Source: Flavobacterium palustre
GTDB lineage: Bacteria; Bacteroidota; Bacteroidia; Flavobacteriales; Flavobacteriaceae
Direction: 5' to 3'
NCBI RefSeq assembly: GCF_014639535.1
Contig: NZ_BMGA01000002.1
Location: 186,001 to 250,000, forward strand
Length of the DNA stretch: 64,000 bases
Both the position numbers and the translations under genes were made by a program. This document shows positions 9,390 through 17,600 of this stretch, one piece after another. The stretch's first letter is position 1. Each line of letters starts with the position of its first letter. Below the pieces are notes generated by a model, which saw nothing but the letters and a program-made list of their open reading frames with translations, did not search any database and had not been told where the DNA came from.

Positions 9390-9507
9390 CACTCGATTAA
9401 AATCGGGGTGCTGATTTTGTCTAAACTCAATTAAAAATTAATAATTGGTTCTCCAAAAATAACTTAAGTCTTAAAGTTTTTTAGAAATCAATTCAAAATG
9501 TAATACT

Positions 9508-9930
9508 ATGTATAAGGAATTAGAAGGATTTAAAGTTAAAAATCAATTTTCATTAACAATCGAAGAAAGCTTAGAAGAAGTTTGTAATGCTTCTGAAGGT
9601 TCCGGGGTGTTTTTAGTTTTTGATGTTGCTGATGAAAAAGAGTTAATCATGGTAGGTTCTACAGGAACAGTGCAAAATGACGGGACTTTGAAAACTAAAA
9701 ATGGCGGATTGTATGATAAAATTGTAAATGGTCATCAATTTGCTAAAACAGGGAGAAAATATTCCTGGCCGGCACAAATGAAAAAAGAAGAAATTAGCCG
9801 TTTAGAAGTAGTTTGGTACGAAACTTTCAATAATGATACTAAAGTGATTCCTACTTTTGTAGAAGGACAAATTTTGCAAAATTTCTTAAATGAAAATGCA
9901 AAATTACCAAGATGGAACGTAGCTTTTTAG
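9508..9930 (+). CDS. Small GIY-YIG-like protein of unknown function
   Basis: This 140-residue protein is not firmly recognised. Its layout resembles the GIY-YIG nuclease fold: SGVFLVFDVADEKELIMVGSTGTV could be the paired GIY and YIG strands (here GVF and MVG). KNGGLYDKIVNGHQFAKTGRKYSWP could be the following helix, and LEVVWYETF a later strand. The usual catalytic Arg in the helix is replaced by Lys (YDKI) in this reading, so it may be inactive or wrongly assigned. There is no signal peptide or membrane segment. It is transcribed alone, between terminators at 9333 and 9963. Confidence 0.6.
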   Translation: MYKELEGFKVKNQFSLTIEESLEEVCNASEGSGVFLVFDVADEKELIMVGSTGTVQNDGTLKTKNGGLYDKIVNGHQFAKTGRKYSWPAQMKKEEISRLEVVWYETFNNDTKVIPTFVEGQILQNFLNENAKLPRWNVAF

Positions 9931-9962
9931 TTCATTTTAAAAATGGTATAAAAGTATTTTGT

Positions 9963-9991
9963 AAAGCCTTACTTCGAGTAAGGCTTTTTTT
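9963..9991 (+). terminator. Intrinsic terminator after the GIY-YIG-like gene
   Basis: AAAGCCTTACT (9963-9973) pairs perfectly with AGTAAGGCTTT (9977-9987) around a 3-base loop and is followed by more T. Confidence 0.88.
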
Positions 9992-10024
9992 ATAGCATAA
10001 ATTTTATAAAACAGCTAAATCGTT

Positions 10025-10032
10025 TATATTTG
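10025..10032 (+). promoter_or_regulatory. -7 promoter box for fabG
   Basis: TATATTTG matches TAnnTTTG, 35 bases before the fabG start and just downstream of a terminator. Confidence 0.6.
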
Positions 10033-10067
10033 TACCTCAATTTAGAAAATAAACTTATTATCATAAT

Positions 10068-10814
10068 ATGAAATTACTTGAAGGAAAAGTAGCCATTATC
10101 ACTGGCGCAAGTCGCGGAATTGGGAAAGGAATTGCAGAAGTTTTTGCAAAAAACGGTGCCGATGTCGCTTTTACTTATAGCTCATCTGCTGAATCAGCTT
10201 TGGCTTTGGAAAAAGAATTAAATGCTTTAGGTGTTAAAGCCAAAGGATACAAATCAAATGCTGCTGATTTTAACGAAGCGCAAACTTTAGTAGATACTGT
10301 TTTAGCTGATTTTGGTACTGTTGATGTTTTAATCAATAATGCCGGAATTACAAAAGACAATTTGTTGATGCGTATGTCAGAAGCAGATTTTGATCAGGTA
10401 ATTGATGTGAACTTGAAATCGGTTTTTAATATGACTAAGGCTATTCAAAAAACATTTTTAAAGAAACGTGCAGGTTCAATCATCAATATTAGTTCGGTAG
10501 TTGGTGTTTCCGGAAATGCAGGTCAAACTAACTATGCAGCGTCTAAAGCCGGTGCTATTGGATTTACAAAATCAGTAGCTTTAGAATTAGGTTCTCGTAA
10601 TATTCGTTGTAATGCAATTGCTCCTGGATTCATCGAAACCGAAATGACAGCTAAATTAAGTGAAGATGTTGTAAAAGGATGGAGAGAAGGCATTCCTTTG
10701 AAACGTGGTGGAACTGCCGAAGATGTAGCTAACGCTTGTTTGTTCTTAGCTTCTGATATGAGTGCTTATGTAACCGGACAAACGCTGAATGTTTGCGGTG
10801 GAATGCTTACTTAA
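10068..10814 (+). CDS. fabG: 3-oxoacyl-[acyl-carrier-protein] reductase
   Basis: FabG reduces 3-oxoacyl-ACP with NADPH in fatty acid elongation. The 248-residue short-chain dehydrogenase shows the cofactor loop GASRGIGKGIA (residues 13-23), the NNAG motif, the catalytic Ser in INISSVVG, and the Tyr and Lys in NYAASKAG. The C-terminal block LFLASDMSAYVTGQTLNVCGGM is typical of FabG. It has its own promoter box and is followed at short distance by the membrane VWA protein gene, with an inverted repeat in the gap. Confidence 0.93.
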   Translation: MKLLEGKVAIITGASRGIGKGIAEVFAKNGADVAFTYSSSAESALALEKELNALGVKAKGYKSNAADFNEAQTLVDTVLADFGTVDVLINNAGITKDNLLMRMSEADFDQVIDVNLKSVFNMTKAIQKTFLKKRAGSIINISSVVGVSGNAGQTNYAASKAGAIGFTKSVALELGSRNIRCNAIAPGFIETEMTAKLSEDVVKGWREGIPLKRGGTAEDVANACLFLASDMSAYVTGQTLNVCGGMLT

Positions 10815-10816
10815 TC

Positions 10817-10880
10817 AGTTTATTGTTAATGGTTTGTGGTTTTTTAAAACTACAAACTGTAAGCCATAAACTATAAACTA
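10817..10880. repeat. Imperfect inverted repeat between fabG and the VWA protein gene
   Basis: Bases 10817-10846 and 10847-10880 form long imperfect arms made of words such as AGTTTAT, GTTAATGG and GTTTGTGG. It fills the gap between two same-strand genes and resembles the other intergenic repeats of the window. Confidence 0.6.
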
Positions 10881-10885
10881 AAAAT

Positions 10886-12913
10886 ATGACGACAAAAACC
10901 ATTCTATTTATTATTTTTTCTTTAATAGTAGCAGTAGGTTTGTCTTATTTTCAATATTATTATAAAGCCAAAAGTAAATTAAAAGTTAATTTACTTTTGG
11001 CTTTTTTACGTTTTTTAGGCATATTCGGAATATTGCTATTATTGATAAATCCTATAATAACAACAAATAACATCGAAATGTTAAAACCACCGTTGGCAGT
11101 AGTAGTGGATAATTCGGGTTCGATTTCTTATTTAAAAGCTGAAAAAACAGCTTCTGAATTGTATTCGAAATTAAAGGATAATAAGGCATTGAATGAAAAA
11201 TTCAATATCCAATCCTATCAATTTGATTCGGAGTTTTTGTCTTTTGGAAAATTAAACTTCAAAGGAACTCAAACTAATCTTGATGCAGTTGCAAAAGATT
11301 TAAAAGTAATCAATAAAAACACTCTGTTTCCCACAGTGCTGATTAGTGATGGAAATCAAACTTCGGGTAATGATTATGTGTATAGTTTTGATGCGAATAA
11401 TAAAGTTTTTCCAATAGTTTTAGGTGATACAGCAAAGGTTTTTGATTTAAAAATCAATCAGTTGAATGTCAATAAATATGCTTTTTTCAAGAATAAATTT
11501 CCTGTAGAGGTGTTTTTACAATATTCAGGAACAAAAAATGCAACAGCCGATTTTCAGATTTCGCAGGGTAATTCAGTTTTAAGTAAACAGAAAGTTTCTT
11601 TTTCGGCTATTAAAAACACAGCAGTTGTGAATTTTTTATTGCCAGCAAATAAAATAGGAACGCAATTATATAAGGCGAGTTTGATTTCGAATGAAAAAGA
11701 AAAAAACAGCTATAACAATCATAAAAATTTTGCTGTAGAAATTATTGACCAAAAGACTAATGTAGCTATTATTTCATCAATAAATCATCCTGATATAGCT
11801 GCTTTAAAACGGGCAATCGAATCTAATGCACAGCGAAAGGTAACTGTAGTTAATCCAAAACAAATCAGTCAATTAAATGATTATAATGTTTTGGTTTTGT
11901 ATCAACCTGTAACCGAATTCAAATCAGTTTTTGAAGCGGCTAAATTAGCCCGAATGAATACATTTATCATTACCGGAACGCACACTGATTTTGGTTTTTT
12001 AAATCAATTGCAAAATAATTTAGAATTCAAAATGACTTCTCAAAAAGAAGATTATCTGGCCGAGTTTAATTCGCAATTCAATTTGTTCGCAATTGATAAT
12101 ATCGGTTTCGAAGATTTTCCTCCTTTGCAAAATCCGTATGGAAAAATTAAAACGAATGGTAATACGAGTGTTTTACTTTCTTCAAAAATAAGGAATATCA
12201 ATACTCAATCTCCTTTGTTTGCTTTTAGTGAAAATCAAGGGAATCGTTCTGCTTTTCTTTTAGGGGAAAATAGTTGGAAATGGCGTTTAGAAAGCCATAT
12301 TAAAAATGAGTCTTTTGAGAAATACGATATTTTTGTTGATAAAATCATTCAGTTTTTGGCAACCAGTAATGCTAAGAAATCTTTGGTTGTCAATCATGAG
12401 AGTTTTTATAATTCAGGAGATGCCATCGAAATTACGGCTCAATATTTTAATAAAAATTATGAATTTGACGAAAAAGCACATTTGACTATTTCGTTGGTGA
12501 ATTCGAAAACGAAGCAAACTAAAAATTACGATTTGCTAAAAGGAAACAATGTTTATAAAGTAAATCTGGATGGATTAGCCGCAGGAAGTTACCAGTTTAC
12601 AGTAAAAGAGTTGAATTCAAAATCGTCTTATTCGGGTAATTTTGAAATTTTAGATTTTGATGTCGAAAAACAATTTGTAAATCCTGATTTGGAACGACTG
12701 AATCAATTGGCTTCATTGACACAAGGAAAAGTGTATTTTCCAGATCAGACTGATGCTTTAATACAATCGCTTTTAGCAGATGAAACTTATAAGACTATTG
12801 AAAAAAATAATGTACGCCGTTCTCCTTTGATTGATTGGAAATGGTTGTTGGTTTTTATTTGTAGCTTCTTTGCAATCGAATGGTTTATTCGAAAATACAA
12901 TGGTTTGTTATAG
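10886..12913 (+). CDS. Membrane-anchored VWA-like protein of unknown function
   Basis: This 675-residue protein has two N-terminal membrane segments (about 4-24 and 33-53) and one near the C-terminus (about 650-668), leaving a large extracytoplasmic middle. After the second segment comes a von Willebrand A-like start, LAVVVDNSGSISYL, whose DNSGS fits the DxSxS metal-ion site, followed by PTVLISDGNQTSG. A glutamine-amidotransferase-like fold may follow in the middle, as in related Bacteroidota proteins, but no catalytic motif is obvious. Its role is unknown. A strong terminator-like hairpin lies inside codons about 27-41. It may be co-transcribed with fabG. Confidence 0.75.
   Translation: MTTKTILFIIFSLIVAVGLSYFQYYYKAKSKLKVNLLLAFLRFLGIFGILLLLINPIITTNNIEMLKPPLAVVVDNSGSISYLKAEKTASELYSKLKDNKALNEKFNIQSYQFDSEFLSFGKLNFKGTQTNLDAVAKDLKVINKNTLFPTVLISDGNQTSGNDYVYSFDANNKVFPIVLGDTAKVFDLKINQLNVNKYAFFKNKFPVEVFLQYSGTKNATADFQISQGNSVLSKQKVSFSAIKNTAVVNFLLPANKIGTQLYKASLISNEKEKNSYNNHKNFAVEIIDQKTNVAIISSINHPDIAALKRAIESNAQRKVTVVNPKQISQLNDYNVLVLYQPVTEFKSVFEAAKLARMNTFIITGTHTDFGFLNQLQNNLEFKMTSQKEDYLAEFNSQFNLFAIDNIGFEDFPPLQNPYGKIKTNGNTSVLLSSKIRNINTQSPLFAFSENQGNRSAFLLGENSWKWRLESHIKNESFEKYDIFVDKIIQFLATSNAKKSLVVNHESFYNSGDAIEITAQYFNKNYEFDEKAHLTISLVNSKTKQTKNYDLLKGNNVYKVNLDGLAAGSYQFTVKELNSKSSYSGNFEILDFDVEKQFVNPDLERLNQLASLTQGKVYFPDQTDALIQSLLADETYKTIEKNNVRRSPLIDWKWLLVFICSFFAIEWFIRKYNGLL
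10964..11007 (+). terminator. Terminator-like hairpin inside the VWA protein gene
   Basis: Bases 10964-10982 and 10986-11004 are perfect 19-base reverse complements with a 3-base loop, followed by TTT, so six T in a row close the structure (11002-11007). It has the full shape of an intrinsic terminator on the plus strand yet lies within the coding region, just after the first membrane segment. It may act as an attenuator or be a tolerated insertion of repeat DNA. Confidence 0.6.
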
Positions 12914-12944
12914 CCAATTTTAAATTTTATTAAAAAGATTCCCC

Positions 12945-13922
12945 TTGAAAAAACAATACAAAATTATCCCTGAAAACGGAATCTTTAATTTAGAAAAGCA
13001 CTCCAGGATACAGCAAATTATTTTTGTGAGTTTACTATTGGTTTGTTTAACAGGGATAATAACTCCGCCAATTGCACTTTTACTGGGAATACTTGTGGCT
13101 AATCTTTCAGGGCATCCGTGGTTGCATTTGAATCATAAAATCATCCGTGTTTTGCTTCAGGTTTCTGTTGTCGGTTTAGGCTTTGGAATGAATGTTACCA
13201 ATGCTTTATCGTCCGGTAAAGAAAGTTTTTTACTCACCGTTGTCACATTATTCAGTACGATTTTCTTAGGAAGATTGATTGGGAAATGGCTCAAAACCGA
13301 CTCAAAAACATCTCATTTAATTTCCTGTGGGACTGCAATTTGTGGAGGAAGTGCTATTGCTGCCATTACACCGGTTATCAAATCAGATGAGAAACAAACC
13401 TCAGTAGCTTTGGGTGTAATTTTTATCCTGAATTCAATTGCCTTGTTTTTATTTCCAATAATCGGGCATTGGCTACACTTATCTCAGGAAGATTTTGGAT
13501 TGTGGTGCGCCTTAGCCATTCATGACACCAGTTCGGTTGTGGGAGCGGCTAATAAATATGGAGCCGAAGCCTTAGCTATTGCAACAACGGTAAAATTAGC
13601 CCGCGCTTTATGGATTATTCCAGTTGTGTTATTGACCGGTTTTTTGTTTAAAAACAAAACCAGCGGAATAAAAATTCCATATTTCATCGGTTTTTTTATT
13701 TTGGCTATGATGGTAAATACTTATGTTGCTGAAGTGGCAATTGTTAGTCCTTATATAGTTTCGGTTGCCAAAATTGGATTAACGGTTACTTTGTTTTTTA
13801 TAGGTTCAGGATTAAGTAGTTCGGTATTACTGGCTGTTGGAATAAAACCATTAATACAAGGAATCTTGTTATGGGGATTTATAGCAACATTGTCCTTAGT
13901 TGCTATTTTGTTTTCAACCTAA
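12945..13922 (+). CDS. YeiH-family (UPF0324) putative sulfate/anion exporter
   Basis: This 325-residue protein has about nine or ten membrane segments and matches the YeiH/UPF0324 family, some members of which are annotated as sulfate exporters. Family blocks include GILVANLSGHPWLHLNHKI, the conserved SCGTAICGGSAIAAITPVI, and LAIHDTSSVVGAANKYGAEAL. The reading frame opens with TTG (12945); no ATG occurs before the first membrane segment, so TTG is the likely start. It lies 31 bases after the VWA gene. The substrate is not known from sequence. Confidence 0.85.
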   Translation: MKKQYKIIPENGIFNLEKHSRIQQIIFVSLLLVCLTGIITPPIALLLGILVANLSGHPWLHLNHKIIRVLLQVSVVGLGFGMNVTNALSSGKESFLLTVVTLFSTIFLGRLIGKWLKTDSKTSHLISCGTAICGGSAIAAITPVIKSDEKQTSVALGVIFILNSIALFLFPIIGHWLHLSQEDFGLWCALAIHDTSSVVGAANKYGAEALAIATTVKLARALWIIPVVLLTGFLFKNKTSGIKIPYFIGFFILAMMVNTYVAEVAIVSPYIVSVAKIGLTVTLFFIGSGLSSSVLLAVGIKPLIQGILLWGFIATLSLVAILFST

Positions 13923-14064
13923 TAAAAATCCGCTGCAATTTAAGGTCGAAAAAGATACTGTTTTTACACCGGTAACTCTGAATAAAGAATTAGCAAAAGA
14001 TGCTTTAGCACATGTGATTACGGCTTCTTATTTATATAAAAACAGAAAATACCGTTCTCAATAA
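13921..14064 (+). pseudogene. Orphan C-terminal coding fragment
   Basis: A start-less open stretch begins just where the YeiH gene ends and runs in another frame to TAA at 14062-14064. It reads NKNPLQFKVEKDTVFTP and later ELAKDALAHVITASYLY, ending KNRKYRSQ, with normal-looking amphipathic composition and codon use. It has no start codon and looks like the tail of a lost gene. I do not recognise the family. The rest of the gap to 14182 is AT-rich with a promoter box at 14138. Confidence 0.4.
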
Positions 14065-14137
14065 TACAGGATAATAATAAAACGGATATATTTTTTTAAT
14101 TTAAGCAGTTCTTAAGATGATTGCTACATTTACTTCT

Positions 14138-14145
14138 TATTTTTG
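14138..14145 (+). promoter_or_regulatory. -7 promoter box of the metal-efflux operon
   Basis: TATTTTTG matches TAnnTTTG, 38 bases before the start of the His-rich protein gene at 14183. Confidence 0.5.
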
Positions 14146-14182
14146 TAATTAAAGCTTTTTAAATTTTATAATTGTCATTATT

Positions 14183-14587
14183 ATGACTCTCAAAAAAACA
14201 ACGACACTGCTATTTTTACTCTTTTTTGTATATTCCAATACAGAAGTGGGGCAGTTGTTTAAAATTTCAAATCTTGTTCAACATTATTTAGAACATAATA
14301 ATCACAAACAAGAACAGTCATTGTCTTTTATAGCGTTTGTTGTTAATCATTACAAAAATTCACAAAAACATCATGATGCAGATGAACATGATAAGCATGA
14401 AAATTTACCTTTCAAAACCCAAAACCTCAATTTAGATACCGTTGTCTTAACTTTTGAAGAGATTCAAACGATTTTTGTATTTAACAAATTGATGCCAAAT
14501 TATGTAAATCAATCGCTTCCGGTTTACAAAGAGTGGTATATTTCGAATGTATTTGTTTCGATTTGGCAACCACCTAAACTAGTATAA
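14183..14587 (+). CDS. Small exported His-rich protein of a metal-efflux operon
   Basis: This 134-residue protein starts with a hydrophobic signal or anchor segment (about 8-18). Its middle is rich in His, Asp and Glu: HYLEHNNHKQEQ, HYKNSQKHH and DADEHDKHENLP. These could bind divalent metal. The C-terminal part ends with WYISNVFVSIWQPPKLV. I know of no named family, but small proteins of this kind commonly precede CusA/CzcA genes in Bacteroidota. It is the first gene of the run that continues with the RND pump, so a periplasmic metal-binding or sensing role is inferred. Confidence 0.65.
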   Translation: MTLKKTTTLLFLLFFVYSNTEVGQLFKISNLVQHYLEHNNHKQEQSLSFIAFVVNHYKNSQKHHDADEHDKHENLPFKTQNLNLDTVVLTFEEIQTIFVFNKLMPNYVNQSLPVYKEWYISNVFVSIWQPPKLV

Positions 14588-14685
14588 ATAAATATTTTTT
14601 CACTAATTGTTTTTTGATGATTAGTGGTTTTTGGGTTATTCCTTTTCGAATAATTCTAACTAATAATTTATTAATTTTAACTAGT

Positions 14686-17600
14686 ATGCTTAATAAAATC
14701 ATTCTTTTTTCTATACAGAATAAGCTCATTGTGCTATTGTTCTCGTTAGGAATTTTTGGATTCGGAATTTTTTCTGTGTTCCAAATATCCATTGGTGCAG
14801 TGCCTGATGTGACTAATAATCAGGTTCAGGTAATCACTACCTCACGCAATCTTTCCACTCAGGATATTGAACAATTTATTACCTATCCCGTAGAGATTGA
14901 AATGTCTAATTTACCGGGTGTAAAAGAAATACGTTCGGTTTCTAAATTTGGATTATCAGTTGTAACGATTGTTTTTGAAGATGACTTAGGAACGTATTTA
15001 CCACGACAATTAATTGCCGAAAAAATAAAATCAGCCGCAGAGAAAATTCCGGAAGGTTTCGGAACTCCCGAAATGGGACCTATAACAACCGGACTGGGTG
15101 AGATTTACCAATATACGCTTGAGGTAAAACCCGAATTTAAAAACAATTATTCGGTTACCGATTTAAGAACGCTACAGGACTGGGTGGTAAAACGTCAGCT
15201 TTCAGGAATAAAAGGAGTGGTTGAAATTAATACCTGGGGTGGTTATTTAAAACAATACGAAATTGCTGTTTCGCCAGCTCGTTTAAAAGCGATGAATATT
15301 AGTGTTTCCGATGTTTTTAAAGCTTTGGAAAACAATAACGGAATTGCCGGAGGTGCTTATATTGAAAAAGTCAATCAAAGTTATTTTATACGTGCTGAAG
15401 GAAAAGTAAAATCACTCGAAGATATTGGAAATATAGTTGTTGTAAACACTAACGGACAGCCTGTTTATGTGAAAAATGTAGCTGAAATCCGTTTTGGTCA
15501 TGCCAATCGTTTTGGAGCCATTACCGGAAATGGAGAAGGAGAGAAGGTGCTTGGGCAAGTTATGATGCTCAAAGATGCCAATTCGAAACAAGTAATTAAT
15601 GATGTAAAAGACCGAATAGCCGAAATTCAGAAAAGTTTGCCTGAAGGTGTTTATATCAATGGTTTTTTAGAAAGAAGCGAATTAGTAAGCAAGACCACTT
15701 TTACAGTAGCCGAAAACCTGATTTTAGGCTGTTTGATTGTGGTTTTTGTGGTGGTTCTGTTACTTGGAAACTGGCGTTCGGGATTAGTTGTCGCATCGGT
15801 TATTCCGCTTTGTTTGTTGTTTGCTATTTCGTTGATGAATATTTTTGGTATTGATGCCAATTTAATGAGTCTGGGAGCTATTGATTTTGGGATTATTATC
15901 GATGGAGCTGTAATTATTGTAGAGTTTATTGCATTTCAAATCGCTCATAAATCGAAACATTTGGTTCACTTATCAAATGAAAACCGTCAACAGGAAATTG
16001 ATCAAATTACCTACCAAAGTGCTTCAAAAATGATGAATTCGGCGGTTTTTGGTCAGTTAATTATCTTAATTGTTTTTATCCCGATTCTTTCACTTTCCGG
16101 AATTGAAGGCAAAATGTTCAAGCCCATGGCTATGACATTTAGTTTTGCATTGGTTGGGGCTATGTTATTTTGTTTTACTTATGTTCCGGTGGTTTCTTCG
16201 CTGTTTTTAAAACCAAAAGAAGAAAATCCGGATTCATTTTCGAATAAATTAATAGCTAAATTAAATTCATTTTACCTGCCTGTTATCAGTTGGGCATTAG
16301 CAAATACTAAAAAAGTACTGTACAGCGCAATGGGATTGTTAGTTATGGCAGTGCTTTTATTTACAACTATGGGAGGCGAATTTATTCCAACCTTAGACGA
16401 AGGTGATTTTGTGATTCAGCCTGTTTTAAAAACAGGAACTTCTTTGAGTAAAACTATCGAGACAACCACTAAAATCGAAAAAATAATACTTAATAAATTC
16501 CCTGAAGTCGAGCAGGTAGTGAGCAGAATAGGTGCTGCCGAAGTTCCTACCGACCCAATGAGTATGGAAGAAAGTGATGTTATTGTGAAATTGAAACCAA
16601 AATCAGAATGGGTTTCGGCAGAGAGTAAAGATGAATTGGCGGATAAAATAAAAGAAGCTATTGTAGAACAAATTCCGAATATGGAAATCGAATTTACCCA
16701 ACCTATTGAAATGCGTTTTAATGAATTGATTTCGGGAACACGTTCGGATGTGGCTGTGAAAATCTTTGGAGAAGACTTAGATATTTTAGCTAAAAAAGCA
16801 CAAGAAATTGAAAAAGCCATTAGAAATGTTGAAGGAGCTTCAGATATTATCATTGAAAAAACCGAAGGATTGCCACAAATGAGTGTGCAATTTGACCGTT
16901 CAAAAATTGCCCGTTACGGCTTGAATATTTCCGATTTAAATGAATTGATAGCACTTGGTTTTGCCGGAAAAACAGTCGGAAATGTGTTTGAAGGCGAAAA
17001 ACGATTTGATATGGTTATTCGTTTGGATCAATACCACCGTCATGATATTGATGATTTAAAAAATCTTTATGTCAGCACGCCTTCCGGACAACAAATCCCG
17101 ATGCAGGAATTAGCCCAAATTGAATATACCCAAGGTCCGGCTAAAATTTCAAGAGACAATACCAATAGACGAATTGTGATTGGGATTAATGTGAGAAACC
17201 GCGATTTACAAAGTGTGGTTAAGGATATTCAGCATATAGTAAATACGAAAGTCAAACTTCCAAATGGTTATTATGTGAAATACGGCGGACAATTTGAAAA
17301 TCTTGAAAGTGCCAAAGCACGTTTGCTCATTGCGGTTCCTATCGCTTTATTTCTGATTTTTATATTGCTTTATTTTGCTTTTGGTTCTGTCAAAGAAGCT
17401 TTGATGGTGTATTCGGCTATTCCGTTATCTGCCGTGGGAGGAATATTGTTTTTATGGATCAGGGATTTGCCTTTTAGTATTTCAGCCGGAGTTGGTTTTA
17501 TTGCTTTATTTGGAATAGCAGTGTTAAACGGAATTGTATTAATTGAACATTTTAAAGAATTAAAACAGCAGGGAATGACCAATCAAGACGAATTGATTTT

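Noticed and set aside
9389-9425. tRNA-like or riboswitch-like leader before the GIY-YIG-like gene
   Set aside because: Only one short hairpin can be drawn; no cloverleaf or conserved aptamer pattern is visible.
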